Source of the DNA: Candidatus Rifleibacterium amylolyticum
GTDB taxonomy: Bacteria; Muiribacteriota; Ozemobacteria; Ozemobacterales; Ozemobacteraceae
Direction: 5' to 3'
Assembly: GCA_009917695.1 (NCBI GenBank)
Contig: JAACJG010000003.1
Coordinates: forward strand, 434,001 to 498,000
Length of the DNA stretch: 64,000 nt
Each line of letters begins with the position of its first letter. Within the stretch, counting starts at the first letter, position 1. Under the pieces are notes generated by a model. It worked only from the letters and a program-made list of their open reading frames with translations, ran no database searches and was not told where the DNA came from. This document shows positions 1-9,162 of this stretch, piece after piece. The translations under genes were made by a program, and so were the position numbers.

Positions 1-184
1 GCCCACCGGCTTCGTAATCTACCTGACCGAGAAGATGTTCGCGTTCAAGACTGGATTTCAGCTTGCTTTCAGGTTGTATGTCTGAAACAAAAACCTTGGC
101 ACCGCTTTTTACCAGGCTGCGCGCTGCCGAAAGACCGCTTTTGGCAGCACCAATTATACTTATGTTCTTTCCTGCAACTTCCAT
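1..184 (-). CDS. murD: UDP-N-acetylmuramoyl-L-alanine:D-glutamate ligase, N-terminal part (MurD)
   Basis: Only the first 61 codons lie in the window; the gene continues beyond base 1. MurD adds D-glutamate to UDP-MurNAc-L-Ala in the cytoplasm during peptidoglycan synthesis. The visible N-terminus has a Rossmann-type glycine motif (IGAAKSGLSAAR, about residues 11-22) followed by a beta strand and FVSD, the usual MurD start. I chose the ATG at 184 because GAGG lies about 6 bases upstream; an in-frame ATG at 196 would add four residues. It lies 89 bases downstream of larC on the same strand. Another Mur ligase cannot be fully excluded because the catalytic centre is missing from the window. Confidence 0.75.
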   Translation of the reverse strand, partial: MEVAGKNISIIGAAKSGLSAARSLVKSGAKVFVSDIQPESKLKSSLEREHLLGQVDYEAGG

Positions 185-273
185 GGCAAGCCTCATTCTT
201 GATAAGTCTGCTGCATGATAGCACAGTGTGCATTAAACGACAATGTATGCCAGAGTTTCGAATAATTGTGGGG

Positions 274-1668
274 TCAGTCGGTTATTGCAGCTTCAGCAAC
301 AAGCTTCTTTCTTATGGCATCGGTGGTAGTCTGGTGTTGCTTTGCCAGGCGCACCAATTCGTCGTATTCGGGTATGATTTTTTTCCTGCCATCGGGTAGA
401 TGTATTTGCTTCGCGACAATCGCACCGAAAGACGTCTGTATCTGAATGATTTCACGCTGCAGAATCGATCTTGCAACAGTTTCTATGCGGATGCCGAGGG
501 TTGGCAGCAGCTTGAAAACGAGTGTCTCAAGCTGGTCGACAAGTTTGGGATCCGATAAAATCTGGAGCTGGTGGGCAGGTCGTCCCTTTTTCATGATAAT
601 AGGAATCAGGCAGGCATCAAGAGCGCCTGCCTGCATGAATTCAGAAATGGCGTTTCCAAGCTGTTCGCCGCTGGCGTTATCGATATTACTGGTTAAAACC
701 GTTACCGAATCAGAGTTTTTTTTAAACTCATTGCTTTCGCCGAGAAAGGCGCGTAAAAAATTTGCCTGACCGATTTTTTTGCTGCCGTGTCCGTGCCCGA
801 CTTTGGCAAAACTGAACTGTTCGGTAAGAGGTGTTGCCTTTAGCCCTTTCAGCAGGGCTGCCCCGGTTGGCGTGGTCAGTTCGAACGCAATATGATGATC
901 GAAAACCACAGGCATGTCTTTGAGCAACAGTGCCGTTGCAGGTGCAGGTACTGGCATGATGCCATGCGCGCATTTGACCACCCCTGATCCGAGATGAACT
1001 GGCGAAACACATATCTTCTCGACGCCAAGATCATCGAGGCATATCGCCGCGCCGACTATATCGGCAATGCTGTCGCGGGCGCCGACCTCGTGAAAATGCA
1101 CTTCATCGACAGTCTTGCCATGAATTGTCGCTTCGGCTTCAGCAAGAACTCTGAAGCACTCTTTGGCGATGGATTTGGCAGCAGCAGAGATGTCAGCCTT
1201 TTCGATAAGGGCGGCAATGTCATTAAGTCCTCGGTGTGGCGCATGATGATGATCATCGCCATGTAAATGAGGTTGATCGCTGTCGTCGTGGTGATCATGG
1301 GTGTGTTCATGTAGGTCATGTTCGTGCTGATGTGCTGAGCCATGCTCGTGGCAGTGATTGTGCTCGTGCAATGGTTCATGTCGCAAAAAACCTGATTCAG
1401 GAACCATGACATGGCTTTCATTTTCATGCCCGTGATGGTGGTCGTGCCCGGAGTGCTCTGTGTGCTCGTCTCTTGTGTTGAAATATAAGCCTCTGATGCC
1501 ATCGACGATCTTGTCTTCTATTATCAGCTCGATTTTGCCTTCAGAAAATGGCATGGAAGCAAGTCCCTGTTGCAGCTTTTCACGGCTGGCACCGAGATCG
1601 AGCAATGAGGCGACCGCCATGTTGCCGGCGATGCCGCTGAAGCAGTCCCAGTAAAGTATTTTAGCCAT
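274..1668 (-). CDS. larC: Nickel insertion protein LarC (nickel-pincer nucleotide cofactor synthesis)
   Basis: LarC is the CTP-dependent nickel insertase that completes the nickel-pincer nucleotide used by LarA-type racemases and epimerases. The 464-residue protein starts with the family signature around DCFSGIAGNM (residues 8-17), has a long histidine-rich insert (about 69-145), then CAHGIMPVPAPAT and ELTTPTGAALL. The His-rich stretch probably stores or delivers nickel. In Lactobacillus, full LarC needs a programmed frameshift; here N- and C-terminal parts are one uninterrupted frame. It begins 2 bases after the larB stop, so the two are surely co-transcribed. No larA or larE is visible in the window. 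Confidence 0.93.
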   Translation of the reverse strand: MAKILYWDCFSGIAGNMAVASLLDLGASREKLQQGLASMPFSEGKIELIIEDKIVDGIRGLYFNTRDEHTEHSGHDHHHGHENESHVMVPESGFLRHEPLHEHNHCHEHGSAHQHEHDLHEHTHDHHDDSDQPHLHGDDHHHAPHRGLNDIAALIEKADISAAAKSIAKECFRVLAEAEATIHGKTVDEVHFHEVGARDSIADIVGAAICLDDLGVEKICVSPVHLGSGVVKCAHGIMPVPAPATALLLKDMPVVFDHHIAFELTTPTGAALLKGLKATPLTEQFSFAKVGHGHGSKKIGQANFLRAFLGESNEFKKNSDSVTVLTSNIDNASGEQLGNAISEFMQAGALDACLIPIIMKKGRPAHQLQILSDPKLVDQLETLVFKLLPTLGIRIETVARSILQREIIQIQTSFGAIVAKQIHLPDGRKKIIPEYDELVRLAKQHQTTTDAIRKKLVAEAAITD

Positions 1669-1670
1669 TG

Positions 1671-2480
1671 TCAGAGTCCTTTGATTATTCTAACTGCCGC
1701 CGCGGCGGCGCCAAAACCGTTGTCGATATTTACCACCGTCACTCCGGCCGAACATGAATTCAGCATGCCGAGCAACGCGGCGAGGCCGTTGAAACTTGCT
1801 CCGTAGCCGACAGAAGTTGGTACCGCAATGATCGGGCAACCGACGAGGCCGCCGACTACACTGGGAAGTGCGCCCTCCATGCCAGCTACCACTATCACTG
1901 CATCCGCGTTGCGAAAACGGGGCAGGCGGCTCATCAGGCGGTGAATGCCGGCGACGCCGACATCATATATGCGTTCAGCCGTGTATCCGCAGAATTCAAG
2001 CGTCAGGGCGGCTTCCTCGGCTACAGAGAAATCAGAGGTGCCGGCGGCGATTATCGCCACGCTGGCACCGGGATTGAGTTCGATTTCGCTGACGGCCCAG
2101 GCAAGGCCGCAGCCGCGGTTTATATTGGCCTGCGGACACTTCTTTTCCAGCAAATTCAGGGTTTCTTCGCTGCATCTGGTGACCAGTGCTTTGCCGTTAG
2201 CTGCATGCAGACGAGCAAAGATTTCGCAGACCTGCTGCGGGGTTTTGCCGGCCCCGTAAATGACCTCGGGGAGGCCAATGCGGCGTTCGCGCTCAACATC
2301 AAGCACAGCATCCGGCAGTTCAATATCGTTGTTGCCTTCTGTTGCTGTTGACATGGGAGCGCTGGGTTCTGCCTTTTTTTCTGCTGGTTCACTCAACAGC
2401 CTTGCCGCTTCGCTGGCTGTAATTCTGCCATTTTTGTAGTCATCGAGTATTCTAACTATTCTCAGGTCAACTTTTTCCAT
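1671..2480 (-). CDS. larB: Pyridinium-3,5-biscarboxylic acid mononucleotide synthase (LarB)
   Basis: LarB carboxylates and hydrolyses nicotinic acid adenine dinucleotide to give the biscarboxylic acid mononucleotide precursor of the nickel-pincer cofactor. The 269-residue protein has a variable N-terminal helical part and a C-terminal AIR-carboxylase (PurE-like) domain with GVAGIHRL, VVAGMEGALPSVVGGL and the glycine/alanine-rich end. The reading frame is open further upstream, but the ATG at 2480 fits LarB length and avoids overlap with the preceding gene, which stops at 2488. Part of a flippase-like/larB/larC operon. Its substrate comes from the NAD pathway, whose de novo genes lie at 32566-35963. 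Confidence 0.92.
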   Translation of the reverse strand: MEKVDLRIVRILDDYKNGRITASEAARLLSEPAEKKAEPSAPMSTATEGNNDIELPDAVLDVERERRIGLPEVIYGAGKTPQQVCEIFARLHAANGKALVTRCSEETLNLLEKKCPQANINRGCGLAWAVSEIELNPGASVAIIAAGTSDFSVAEEAALTLEFCGYTAERIYDVGVAGIHRLMSRLPRFRNADAVIVVAGMEGALPSVVGGLVGCPIIAVPTSVGYGASFNGLAALLGMLNSCSAGVTVVNIDNGFGAAAAAVRIIKGL

Positions 2481-2487
2481 GGTTTGC

Positions 2488-3528
2488 TCAGGCAGGTTCG
2501 TCTGCGCTTTCTTTTGAAGTTTGTGGAGAAGATGTTTCCGATTCAGCTTCGCTTTTATTTTGTAGAGTTTGAAGGTCACCCTGGTTATAACCCAGCATGA
2601 ATACTATAGTTCCGAGTAATACTGCGAACCAGAGAGTCACTGCTCTGATCAGAAAGGTCGCCGACACAGCAGTAGCATCGGGCACGCCGGCGTAGACAAA
2701 AAAGGCTCCCATGCTTCCTTCTGCTACGAGAAGGCCTCCCGGCAGAAAAGATACGGCACCGGCTATCGATGAAAAAGCGTGCGCAAACAGTGATATCGCC
2801 AGTAAATGCTCAAGTTCGAGGCCCATTGATTTGAATATAAGAAAAAGTGCCACACCTTCTCCGCCCCATGACAGGGCGCTTAAGGGAACCGAAAACGCAA
2901 GCGACTTGAGTGAGAGCAGATTGCGGGTGCTTTGTTGCATTGCTTGTATTGAATTGCGAAGTCTGGTCATTCTGGATTTGCCGCTCAACAGTCGGTCAAG
3001 CATGCCCCAGAAGGAAGGTCGGGTAATGGCCAGAATACCTGCAGTCATGACCACGGCCACAAGTACCAGAGTTCTACCGCCAAAAGCGAACTGAGAGAAT
3101 CCTATGGCGCAGAGAATCAGCAGGCCAAGCAGATCGGTCAGTCTTTCGGCGACCACCACCGGAGCTGTTCTGGCGACAGAAATGCCAAGACGTGATTTGA
3201 GCAGAACTGATTTGACCAGTTCGCCTATTTTTGCAGGGCTCAGAACCATGGTGAACGCTGAAAAGAATATCCACAGGTTCAGTCTGAGTGGAACTTTTAT
3301 GCCAAGTATGCCGAGAAACCAGTTCCATTTGATGAAACGCAGGGCATAGTTGAAAAGAACTGCTGCAATGATGGCGATCAGGTATGATGGTGAAATGGTG
3401 GAGATGAGTCCGATAACCTTGTGATAATCGGTCAGCAGCGCTGCTGCGGTTATGAATAAAACCAGTGCAACGCAAAGCCAGAGGGCAAGACGCCCGATAA
3501 TCGTGCTGAGAGAAAATGTATTTGCCAC
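2488..3528 (-). CDS. Lysylphosphatidylglycerol synthase transmembrane-domain family protein (flippase-like)
   Basis: A 346-residue polytopic inner-membrane protein of the LPG_synthase_TM (UPF0104/AglD-like) family, without any catalytic domain. Hydrophobic segments are spread over its whole length, and the family features LSPAKIGELVKSVLL and VAERLTDLLGLL are present in the middle, followed by a C-terminal FLPGGLLVAEGSM segment. Members are thought to move or bind lipids, but the substrate here is unknown. The C-terminal tail is polar and Ser/Glu-rich. The frame begins with GTG and has no strong ribosome binding site. It is first in a likely operon with larB and larC; no functional link is obvious. 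Confidence 0.8.
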   Translation of the reverse strand: MANTFSLSTIIGRLALWLCVALVLFITAAALLTDYHKVIGLISTISPSYLIAIIAAVLFNYALRFIKWNWFLGILGIKVPLRLNLWIFFSAFTMVLSPAKIGELVKSVLLKSRLGISVARTAPVVVAERLTDLLGLLILCAIGFSQFAFGGRTLVLVAVVMTAGILAITRPSFWGMLDRLLSGKSRMTRLRNSIQAMQQSTRNLLSLKSLAFSVPLSALSWGGEGVALFLIFKSMGLELEHLLAISLFAHAFSSIAGAVSFLPGGLLVAEGSMGAFFVYAGVPDATAVSATFLIRAVTLWFAVLLGTIVFMLGYNQGDLQTLQNKSEAESETSSPQTSKESADEPA

Positions 3529-3725
3529 CCGGCTATTTTTTCACAGACCGTTTTGTTTGGCAAGAGCAACTGTTTTTCAACAGTAATAATCCATTTCAGA
3601 AAACTATCGGCGCAATCTGCGCAAATCTGTGGAAAAATAGTCTTGAAAAGTTAAACGAAAAACCTCTAGAACTGGTTTTGGCAATCAAATGAAGAATCAC
3701 TGGTATTTCAAATCTGTTCAAAATG

Positions 3726-3758
3726 AAACCAGCTCAACCTTGATGGTTGAGCTGGTTT
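3726..3758. terminator. Bidirectional rho-independent terminator
   Basis: A perfect 14-base stem (3726-3739 with 3745-3758), 5-base loop, and T-runs on both strands. It lies just past the stop of the 3772-6252 gene and upstream of the 3528 gene start, so it mainly ends the former transcript. The rest of 3529-3771 shows no gene. Confidence 0.85.
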
Positions 3759-3771
3759 TTTGAGTGGGCTA

Positions 3772-6252
3772 TCAGCGCTGGTCTGTGTTGTAACGCTGGT
3801 AGTAATCGCGCATGGCTTTGTCGGTGATGCGCCTGAGTGCTTCTTCGTCGCGCTCTTCAGTGTTGAAAATAGGTGCGAGTGGATCTGTTTTGACAACTGC
3901 TTTGGGAACCACTCCGGTTATGCCACTGGAAATCTGACTCTGCACCGTTGCAACCGTTTTGTCTGAGAGACCGCGCTTGAGAAAATCGAGAATTTTGTTG
4001 AGGTTGGGTGCGGCTCCGTCTTCGTATTTGGCGCGGGCAAGACCCTCGGCCAGAATTTCGGCCTTGGCGACATTCTGCCAGCCGCCATAGGTAGATACCA
4101 TCTTGGCGTTGGCTTCATCGACAATACCGCTGAGTTGAGCATCTATCTGTTGTTCGGTCATACCCTGAGCCCGCATCTGATTCACGCGCATACTGACGAA
4201 TTCGTTTCTGAACGAAGTTGGTTTGACCATGGCAGACTGATTATAGGCCTGTCTTACCACGTTGTTGATCTCAGCTTCTTTCAACTCTGCCGGCGAGCCG
4301 CCCTTGATGCGTGAGACCAGACTGGCACCGTCGCCGCCCTGGTATAGCTTGCGCATGACTGTGTTGCCGTTGTCGTCGGTGACCACTACGTAGTGTTTGC
4401 CGTCTTCGCCTCTCTCAAGTTTGCCGACGAGATTTGTGTTCTGGCGTTCGAGTTTTTCTTCCATCTGTGCCAGCTTAACCGCACTGTCTTTGGCGGCAGT
4501 GTTGTAGCCATCGAGAACCGCGTATTCAGCTTTGTGGCGAAGCTCGCTCGGGGTGAGGTCGGCGTTTATCGGGTCTTTTGCCAGTTCTTTCATTTTGAAG
4601 TCGACATAAGACTCGTATCCGAGAGCTCTTGCCAGTTCTGCCTGGCGATTGTGTTCTATGGTGGCCGATACCTGCTGCTCAAGTTCTTTCATGCGGGCCT
4701 GGCCGGCCGTGCTGTTCTGGGCGGCTGTGGCTTCGACCTTGGCTTTGTTGTAATCGTTACGCAAAGAGTTGAGTTCTCCTACATACTCTCGCAGAGCCTT
4801 TGAATACTCAGCCTTGGTCGCGTAGTCAGAGGCAACGGGGCGGCGGTATTTCATCAGTTCGAGTTCCTGACGGACTTCGTTGGCTTTTTTCCATTCGACG
4901 CTTTCTTCTTCGTAAGCCTGCTGCACTTTTGCGCGTTTCTGTGACGGCAGATCCCAGATGCGGGTTTTGGCGACCGATGTCCCGACAATCGCAGCCTGCA
5001 TGGCGGCATTGTTGATCAGAGCCTGTTTGCCGGCTTCTGAGAGACTGATGCTTTTGTAGGCTTCTTCGAGATCGGCGATTTTGTTTTCGTAATACTGCCA
5101 GGCAGCTGAATCTTTTTCGTATTTGACCTGCTGCATGCGGTTGTATTCGATCTGGTTGAGTATCTCTTTTTTATCGACAGCAGCATTGGCAGCGCCGGCG
5201 GCAAAAGCGAAAGGGTTGCTGACTACCGCATTTGAAACCATGTTGGCTTTGGAAACAGTGCCAAAAATTTTGCTGGAAGCCGTTTTGGCCCAGTCGGTTT
5301 CGGCGGCGTAACGTCCGGCAATGCCGCCAAGGACGCCCGATATGCCAGCTGAAACCAGTGCCTTTTTTTCGTCTTTGCGGAAGTTGTCGATCGTATATTT
5401 TTCTTTGGTGATTGTATCGAGTTCTTTCAGAGCTGCGGCCAGCTGCTGATCTTCTGCTTCTGTTCTGGTCGCTTTGCCTTCTAGGCTGGCGATGGTCGCT
5501 TTCAGCTCTTTTTCGCGTTCATCGTAGTTGTAGTAGTGGTTATACCAGAGATTGGTAACGGCGCCTTTGGTCACGTTCGAAACCGTGCTGCCAAGAAAAC
5601 TGACAGCACCAGCTTTGGCAGCTGTCTGCATTATGGTTTTCATGGTCATTGGGCCGACCGCCTGCACCATACCTGCTGTCAGCATGTTGAACGGCGCCAT
5701 GACGCCGCTGATAGCGGCCTGAATCGAGACTTCGCGCCAGATCTTGTCCTGTGATTTCTTTTCAGATTCTGAGCGGAACTGATTTTTTCGATTTTCGTAG
5801 GCGAAAGTCAATATGCCTGAAGTCGCCGCACCAATAGCAACAGCGCCAACTACCACCCATGCGAGGGGACAGACTACGGCAGCAGAAAAAGCCATTACCG
5901 CGAGAGTCGGCAACAGAGCTTTACCGATCGACCAGGCAATCTCTTCGAACTTGCTCATCTGCTTTTTCTTTTCGGCTTCTTCTTCGGCAGTGAGCTGGTC
6001 GATCTTTTTCTGGTCAAGCTCTATTGCTGTTTTCTGAGCGCCAGCGTTCGATGTCGAAACCGCCATCGGGTTATCTGGGTCGAGCTTGACTTCACTCTCG
6101 GTGAATGGTGCCGTTGTGGCGGTGGTCTGGGCATGAACGGCATTGTAACTTATGGCATCGAAGATTCCCGGGCTGGCCCCGAGTATCGCGAGCATCAATA
6201 TGATACCGACGACACGATGAAAGAGGTTTCTGCGGATAGATTTGAAACTCAT
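3772..6252 (-). CDS. Large exported alpha-helical protein of unknown function
   Basis: I do not recognise this 826-residue protein. It starts with a basic N-terminus and hydrophobic segment ending near AVHAQ, a likely Sec signal peptide (about residues 1-42). Two hydrophobic Gly/Ala-rich stretches follow around 100-145, then several Ala/Gly-rich amphipathic helices and long charged, Glu/Lys/Gln-rich regions likely to form coiled coils (about 235-290 and 370-600). No catalytic motif is evident. The ATG at 6252 is preceded by AGGAG at 6 bases; the frame is open 9 codons further upstream. It is divergent from the cyclase gene at 6373 and ends at a strong terminator, so it is monocistronic. Confidence 0.75.
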   Translation of the reverse strand: MSFKSIRRNLFHRVVGIILMLAILGASPGIFDAISYNAVHAQTTATTAPFTESEVKLDPDNPMAVSTSNAGAQKTAIELDQKKIDQLTAEEEAEKKKQMSKFEEIAWSIGKALLPTLAVMAFSAAVVCPLAWVVVGAVAIGAATSGILTFAYENRKNQFRSESEKKSQDKIWREVSIQAAISGVMAPFNMLTAGMVQAVGPMTMKTIMQTAAKAGAVSFLGSTVSNVTKGAVTNLWYNHYYNYDEREKELKATIASLEGKATRTEAEDQQLAAALKELDTITKEKYTIDNFRKDEKKALVSAGISGVLGGIAGRYAAETDWAKTASSKIFGTVSKANMVSNAVVSNPFAFAAGAANAAVDKKEILNQIEYNRMQQVKYEKDSAAWQYYENKIADLEEAYKSISLSEAGKQALINNAAMQAAIVGTSVAKTRIWDLPSQKRAKVQQAYEEESVEWKKANEVRQELELMKYRRPVASDYATKAEYSKALREYVGELNSLRNDYNKAKVEATAAQNSTAGQARMKELEQQVSATIEHNRQAELARALGYESYVDFKMKELAKDPINADLTPSELRHKAEYAVLDGYNTAAKDSAVKLAQMEEKLERQNTNLVGKLERGEDGKHYVVVTDDNGNTVMRKLYQGGDGASLVSRIKGGSPAELKEAEINNVVRQAYNQSAMVKPTSFRNEFVSMRVNQMRAQGMTEQQIDAQLSGIVDEANAKMVSTYGGWQNVAKAEILAEGLARAKYEDGAAPNLNKILDFLKRGLSDKTVATVQSQISSGITGVVPKAVVKTDPLAPIFNTEERDEEALRRITDKAMRDYYQRYNTDQR

Positions 6253-6372
6253 AAACTTCTCCTGATTCATCTGTAGCAATTGAGGTATAATCTGAACATC
6301 AATTATACCGGATTTTTCTGGTAAAGTTTACTACTATGCCAAATATTGTACAGAATTCAGGTAGATGAGTAG
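6253..6372. promoter_or_regulatory. Divergent intergenic region with candidate -10 elements
   Basis: This 120-base gap separates two divergent genes. TATAAT occurs on the plus strand at 6286-6291 and on the minus strand at 6302-6307. Neither has a good -35 hexamer at 17 bases, so these are candidates only. Confidence 0.3.
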
Positions 6373-9162
6373 ATGAAAAGCCCTCAAAAAGGCATTTTCA
6401 GACAGGCTTTGATTATTGCTGTCATTCTGCTGATGACAGCAGCCCTCATGTTTATGATTCTGGATCAGTATAAAAGTGAATTTGACAGCAGCAGTATCGA
6501 CAGTCGCCTGAATGATGCCAAAGTTGTTATGGCCGAACTACAGAGCAAGATGGTTGAGGCTAAAGTCATTCAGCAGGGGTTTGAAGGCTTTCGTCAGCGG
6601 GCAGGCAGGCAACTTGGCGCTTCACCACTGACACCAGAGAACACAGCCCTTTTATCCAGACAATTCATGCGAAGTTTTCCAGATAAGTCACTTATCATAT
6701 GGTTTTCGCAGGATTTTGACATAATTACGCCACAGGGATTTGCCGAGCCAGAGCAGAAGCGCGCCTGGCAGGCTTTTGTTAAAACTGTCGTCGTGGGTGA
6801 AAACGTCGGTGTGCTCGATCGAAAAATCGCCGACGGCTTTGTAAAATCTAATATAAGCGATTTTCTCGCGGCTGATTATTTTGAATCTCTACGGCATGAA
6901 TGTCAGTTGATCATGTTCAAAAGCGAGCGCCACTATCTTGGTCTGCTTCACTTAGACACAGAAGGACGTATGGCCGGCTACATGCTGGTTCTTGTTCCGA
7001 CCAGCCATGCGCGCCACTTCTGGCTGGAAGAGCGGGCGATGCGACTGACGAGCAATCGTGGCGAGATTGCGGGCGCTTATGTTTTGAGTCGCGATTATGC
7101 GATAGAGAACTCGACGATCAGCGAAAACTTGTTGCATGGTTTTGCTTCAGATCATGCCGCTGGCGTTTCATATCAGATTTACGAAGGCATTTTTTACTAT
7201 TCAGACCGACATTTTGCCAATCCCGATATGTTGCTGGTAATTGGATTGCGGCTTAAATCGGAAGACCTTTTTCTTCGACGAGTTCTGACTGTTGCCGGTA
7301 TATTTGTCTGGTTGCCCGGGCTGATCTGTCTATTGCTACCCTTCTTGCCGCTTCCGGACGAAATCTGGAACTGGTCGCTCAAAACCAGGTTCAACCTTAC
7401 TACGGTTGTTATCATCGTACTTCCGTTGCTTATCGGTGGCGTGACCAGCGCCATAAACACAGCCAGAATAAGCCTGGAAATGCAGAAAGATGAATTCAGC
7501 CGGCTTGAAAAGAAGCTTTATGAAGTCGAAGAGTCGGTAGCCTTTCAGACAAGCAATCTTGAATTGTATCTCAAAACCGAAACAGTGGCAAAGATCGTCA
7601 ATAGCGAACTTTCGCAAAGCACCGCGCGGGAAATATACGAAAATCTGAAAGCACAGGGTTGCGAAGTGGTGATTGTCATTTTACCTGACGGAAGATCCTG
7701 GGTTGCTTCAGATCTGCCGCCTGAAACCATCAGGCAGCGCAACAACTACCTGGTATCTCTTACACGCAGCAATCTGAAAGATCAGGGCTTTGCCCTCGAT
7801 GTTATCGACAAAACTTTCCCTTCGCCTGTGCGCAGTTCGCGTAACGATGAACTGGCAAGAAGTGCCTTCGTTCACACCGATTTTCATAACCGTATAAGGC
7901 GCTTTGATCTTGGTGGCACCTCTTTCAGCAGTTTTGTCAGCTATGTTGCAGACAAGTCGGGCAAGATGAAAGCCTGTCTTAACATCGGTTTCAACAATCG
8001 TGGCATGCAGCAAAGCTTTTTGCGTAAGGTAAAGAAGGATTCTCAGGGTTCACTGAGCCGACTCTACATTTCTGCCGGGGCAAGAAACGAAATTAACCGA
8101 GTTCCTTCTTCACGGCGTTTGCAAAGCATTCTTAATGCTTCGCGCATCACCGGTGATTCATTACATTTTGTGCACGAGTGGAACAATAGCCAGTATCTCG
8201 TTTATGCGCGTCCTTTCAAAGATCTTTCCGGGGCAGGAATGGCGGTTAAAAAGATTGCCTTTGTCGGCCTCAATCCAAGAGTTGAGCAGCTCCTGACTCT
8301 GGCTGTCACCACGGTCTCAGCCATGCTTATCGCTATGCTGATAGTGAACTTTTTCTCTGGTTACTTTCTAAGACCTGTGTTGAAGCTTTCGGCCATGGCG
8401 GCACGTGTCGAAACCGGCGATTATTCCGGTATGGCGCTGAGTGCAGCTCTTAATGATGAAATCAGCGTACTTTCGAATAATTTCGGGCAGATGATAGAAG
8501 GTTTGCGGGAAAAAGCGGCAATGCGAGATTATCTTCGTGCCGACCTGTTCGAGCATGCGGCAGCTGAGCAGAAAATCGTAGCAGAGCGAACCGAGGTTAC
8601 CGTTTTATTTGCCGGCATTCGTGATTTTTCTTCACTCGAAGACCATTTGTCGCCGGAAGAATCTATCGGGCTCATGAGCCGCTTTCTCGAGATATGTGAG
8701 ACTTCGGTTAAAGAGCACGGCGGTGATATCGATAAATACATTGGTGATACCGCTATGGCAGCTTTTAAGAATAATGCTGATACATCACCACAGCGTCAGG
8801 CGCTGCTGGCCGCGCTGAGTATTCAAAGGCGTGTCGAGCAGCTGAAACTTGAACTGCCGTCCTTCGCCGGGCTAAAGACAGGTGTCGGTCTGGCTTCGGG
8901 TTTAGTAATTGCCGGTCACATAGGTTCGCTCACTAACCGTCTGGATTACACTTTTATCGGTGATACAGTAAATCTGGCGGCCAGGCTCGAAAAGATGGCT
9001 GGCCGCAAGGGAACCCCGGCAATCTTGACGACGCAATCGCTTTATCAAAAGGCCGGATCCGCATTCCTCTATGAAGAACTTCCTCCTGTAACGGTTAAGG
9101 GCAAGGCCATGCCTGTCGAAGTTGTCGCTATAACCGGCTATGACGGGGAGGTTTCTGCTTGA
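6373..9162 (+). CDS. Membrane-bound class III adenylyl cyclase, C2-like half (first metal Asp lost)
   Basis: A 929-residue protein: TM helix at about 10-29, a large extracytoplasmic region, two hydrophobic segments near 303-325 and 343-363, a second sensor region, TM near 640-660, HAMP about 660-715, and a class III cyclase domain from about 735 to 925. Such cyclases make cAMP (or cGMP) from NTP as dimers. Key residues: the first metal-binding Asp of the FxDIRxF motif is Gly (G748 in FAGIRDF), while the second Asp (D792), Lys788, Thr860 (adenine-contact position, class IIIb type) and the transition-state Asn867 and Arg871 are kept. A homodimer should be weak or inactive. It overlaps the next cyclase gene by four bases, and that partner lacks the complementary residues. 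Confidence 0.9.
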   Translation: MKSPQKGIFRQALIIAVILLMTAALMFMILDQYKSEFDSSSIDSRLNDAKVVMAELQSKMVEAKVIQQGFEGFRQRAGRQLGASPLTPENTALLSRQFMRSFPDKSLIIWFSQDFDIITPQGFAEPEQKRAWQAFVKTVVVGENVGVLDRKIADGFVKSNISDFLAADYFESLRHECQLIMFKSERHYLGLLHLDTEGRMAGYMLVLVPTSHARHFWLEERAMRLTSNRGEIAGAYVLSRDYAIENSTISENLLHGFASDHAAGVSYQIYEGIFYYSDRHFANPDMLLVIGLRLKSEDLFLRRVLTVAGIFVWLPGLICLLLPFLPLPDEIWNWSLKTRFNLTTVVIIVLPLLIGGVTSAINTARISLEMQKDEFSRLEKKLYEVEESVAFQTSNLELYLKTETVAKIVNSELSQSTAREIYENLKAQGCEVVIVILPDGRSWVASDLPPETIRQRNNYLVSLTRSNLKDQGFALDVIDKTFPSPVRSSRNDELARSAFVHTDFHNRIRRFDLGGTSFSSFVSYVADKSGKMKACLNIGFNNRGMQQSFLRKVKKDSQGSLSRLYISAGARNEINRVPSSRRLQSILNASRITGDSLHFVHEWNNSQYLVYARPFKDLSGAGMAVKKIAFVGLNPRVEQLLTLAVTTVSAMLIAMLIVNFFSGYFLRPVLKLSAMAARVETGDYSGMALSAALNDEISVLSNNFGQMIEGLREKAAMRDYLRADLFEHAAAEQKIVAERTEVTVLFAGIRDFSSLEDHLSPEESIGLMSRFLEICETSVKEHGGDIDKYIGDTAMAAFKNNADTSPQRQALLAALSIQRRVEQLKLELPSFAGLKTGVGLASGLVIAGHIGSLTNRLDYTFIGDTVNLAARLEKMAGRKGTPAILTTQSLYQKAGSAFLYEELPPVTVKGKAMPVEVVAITGYDGEVSA

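Noticed and set aside
1056-1502. His-, Thr- and Met-rich minus-strand open frame
   Set aside because: It is out of frame with, and inside, larC; the pattern comes from the His-rich insert.
274-1668. Programmed frameshift in larC as in Lactobacillus
   Set aside because: The two parts are already in one frame, so no frameshift is needed.
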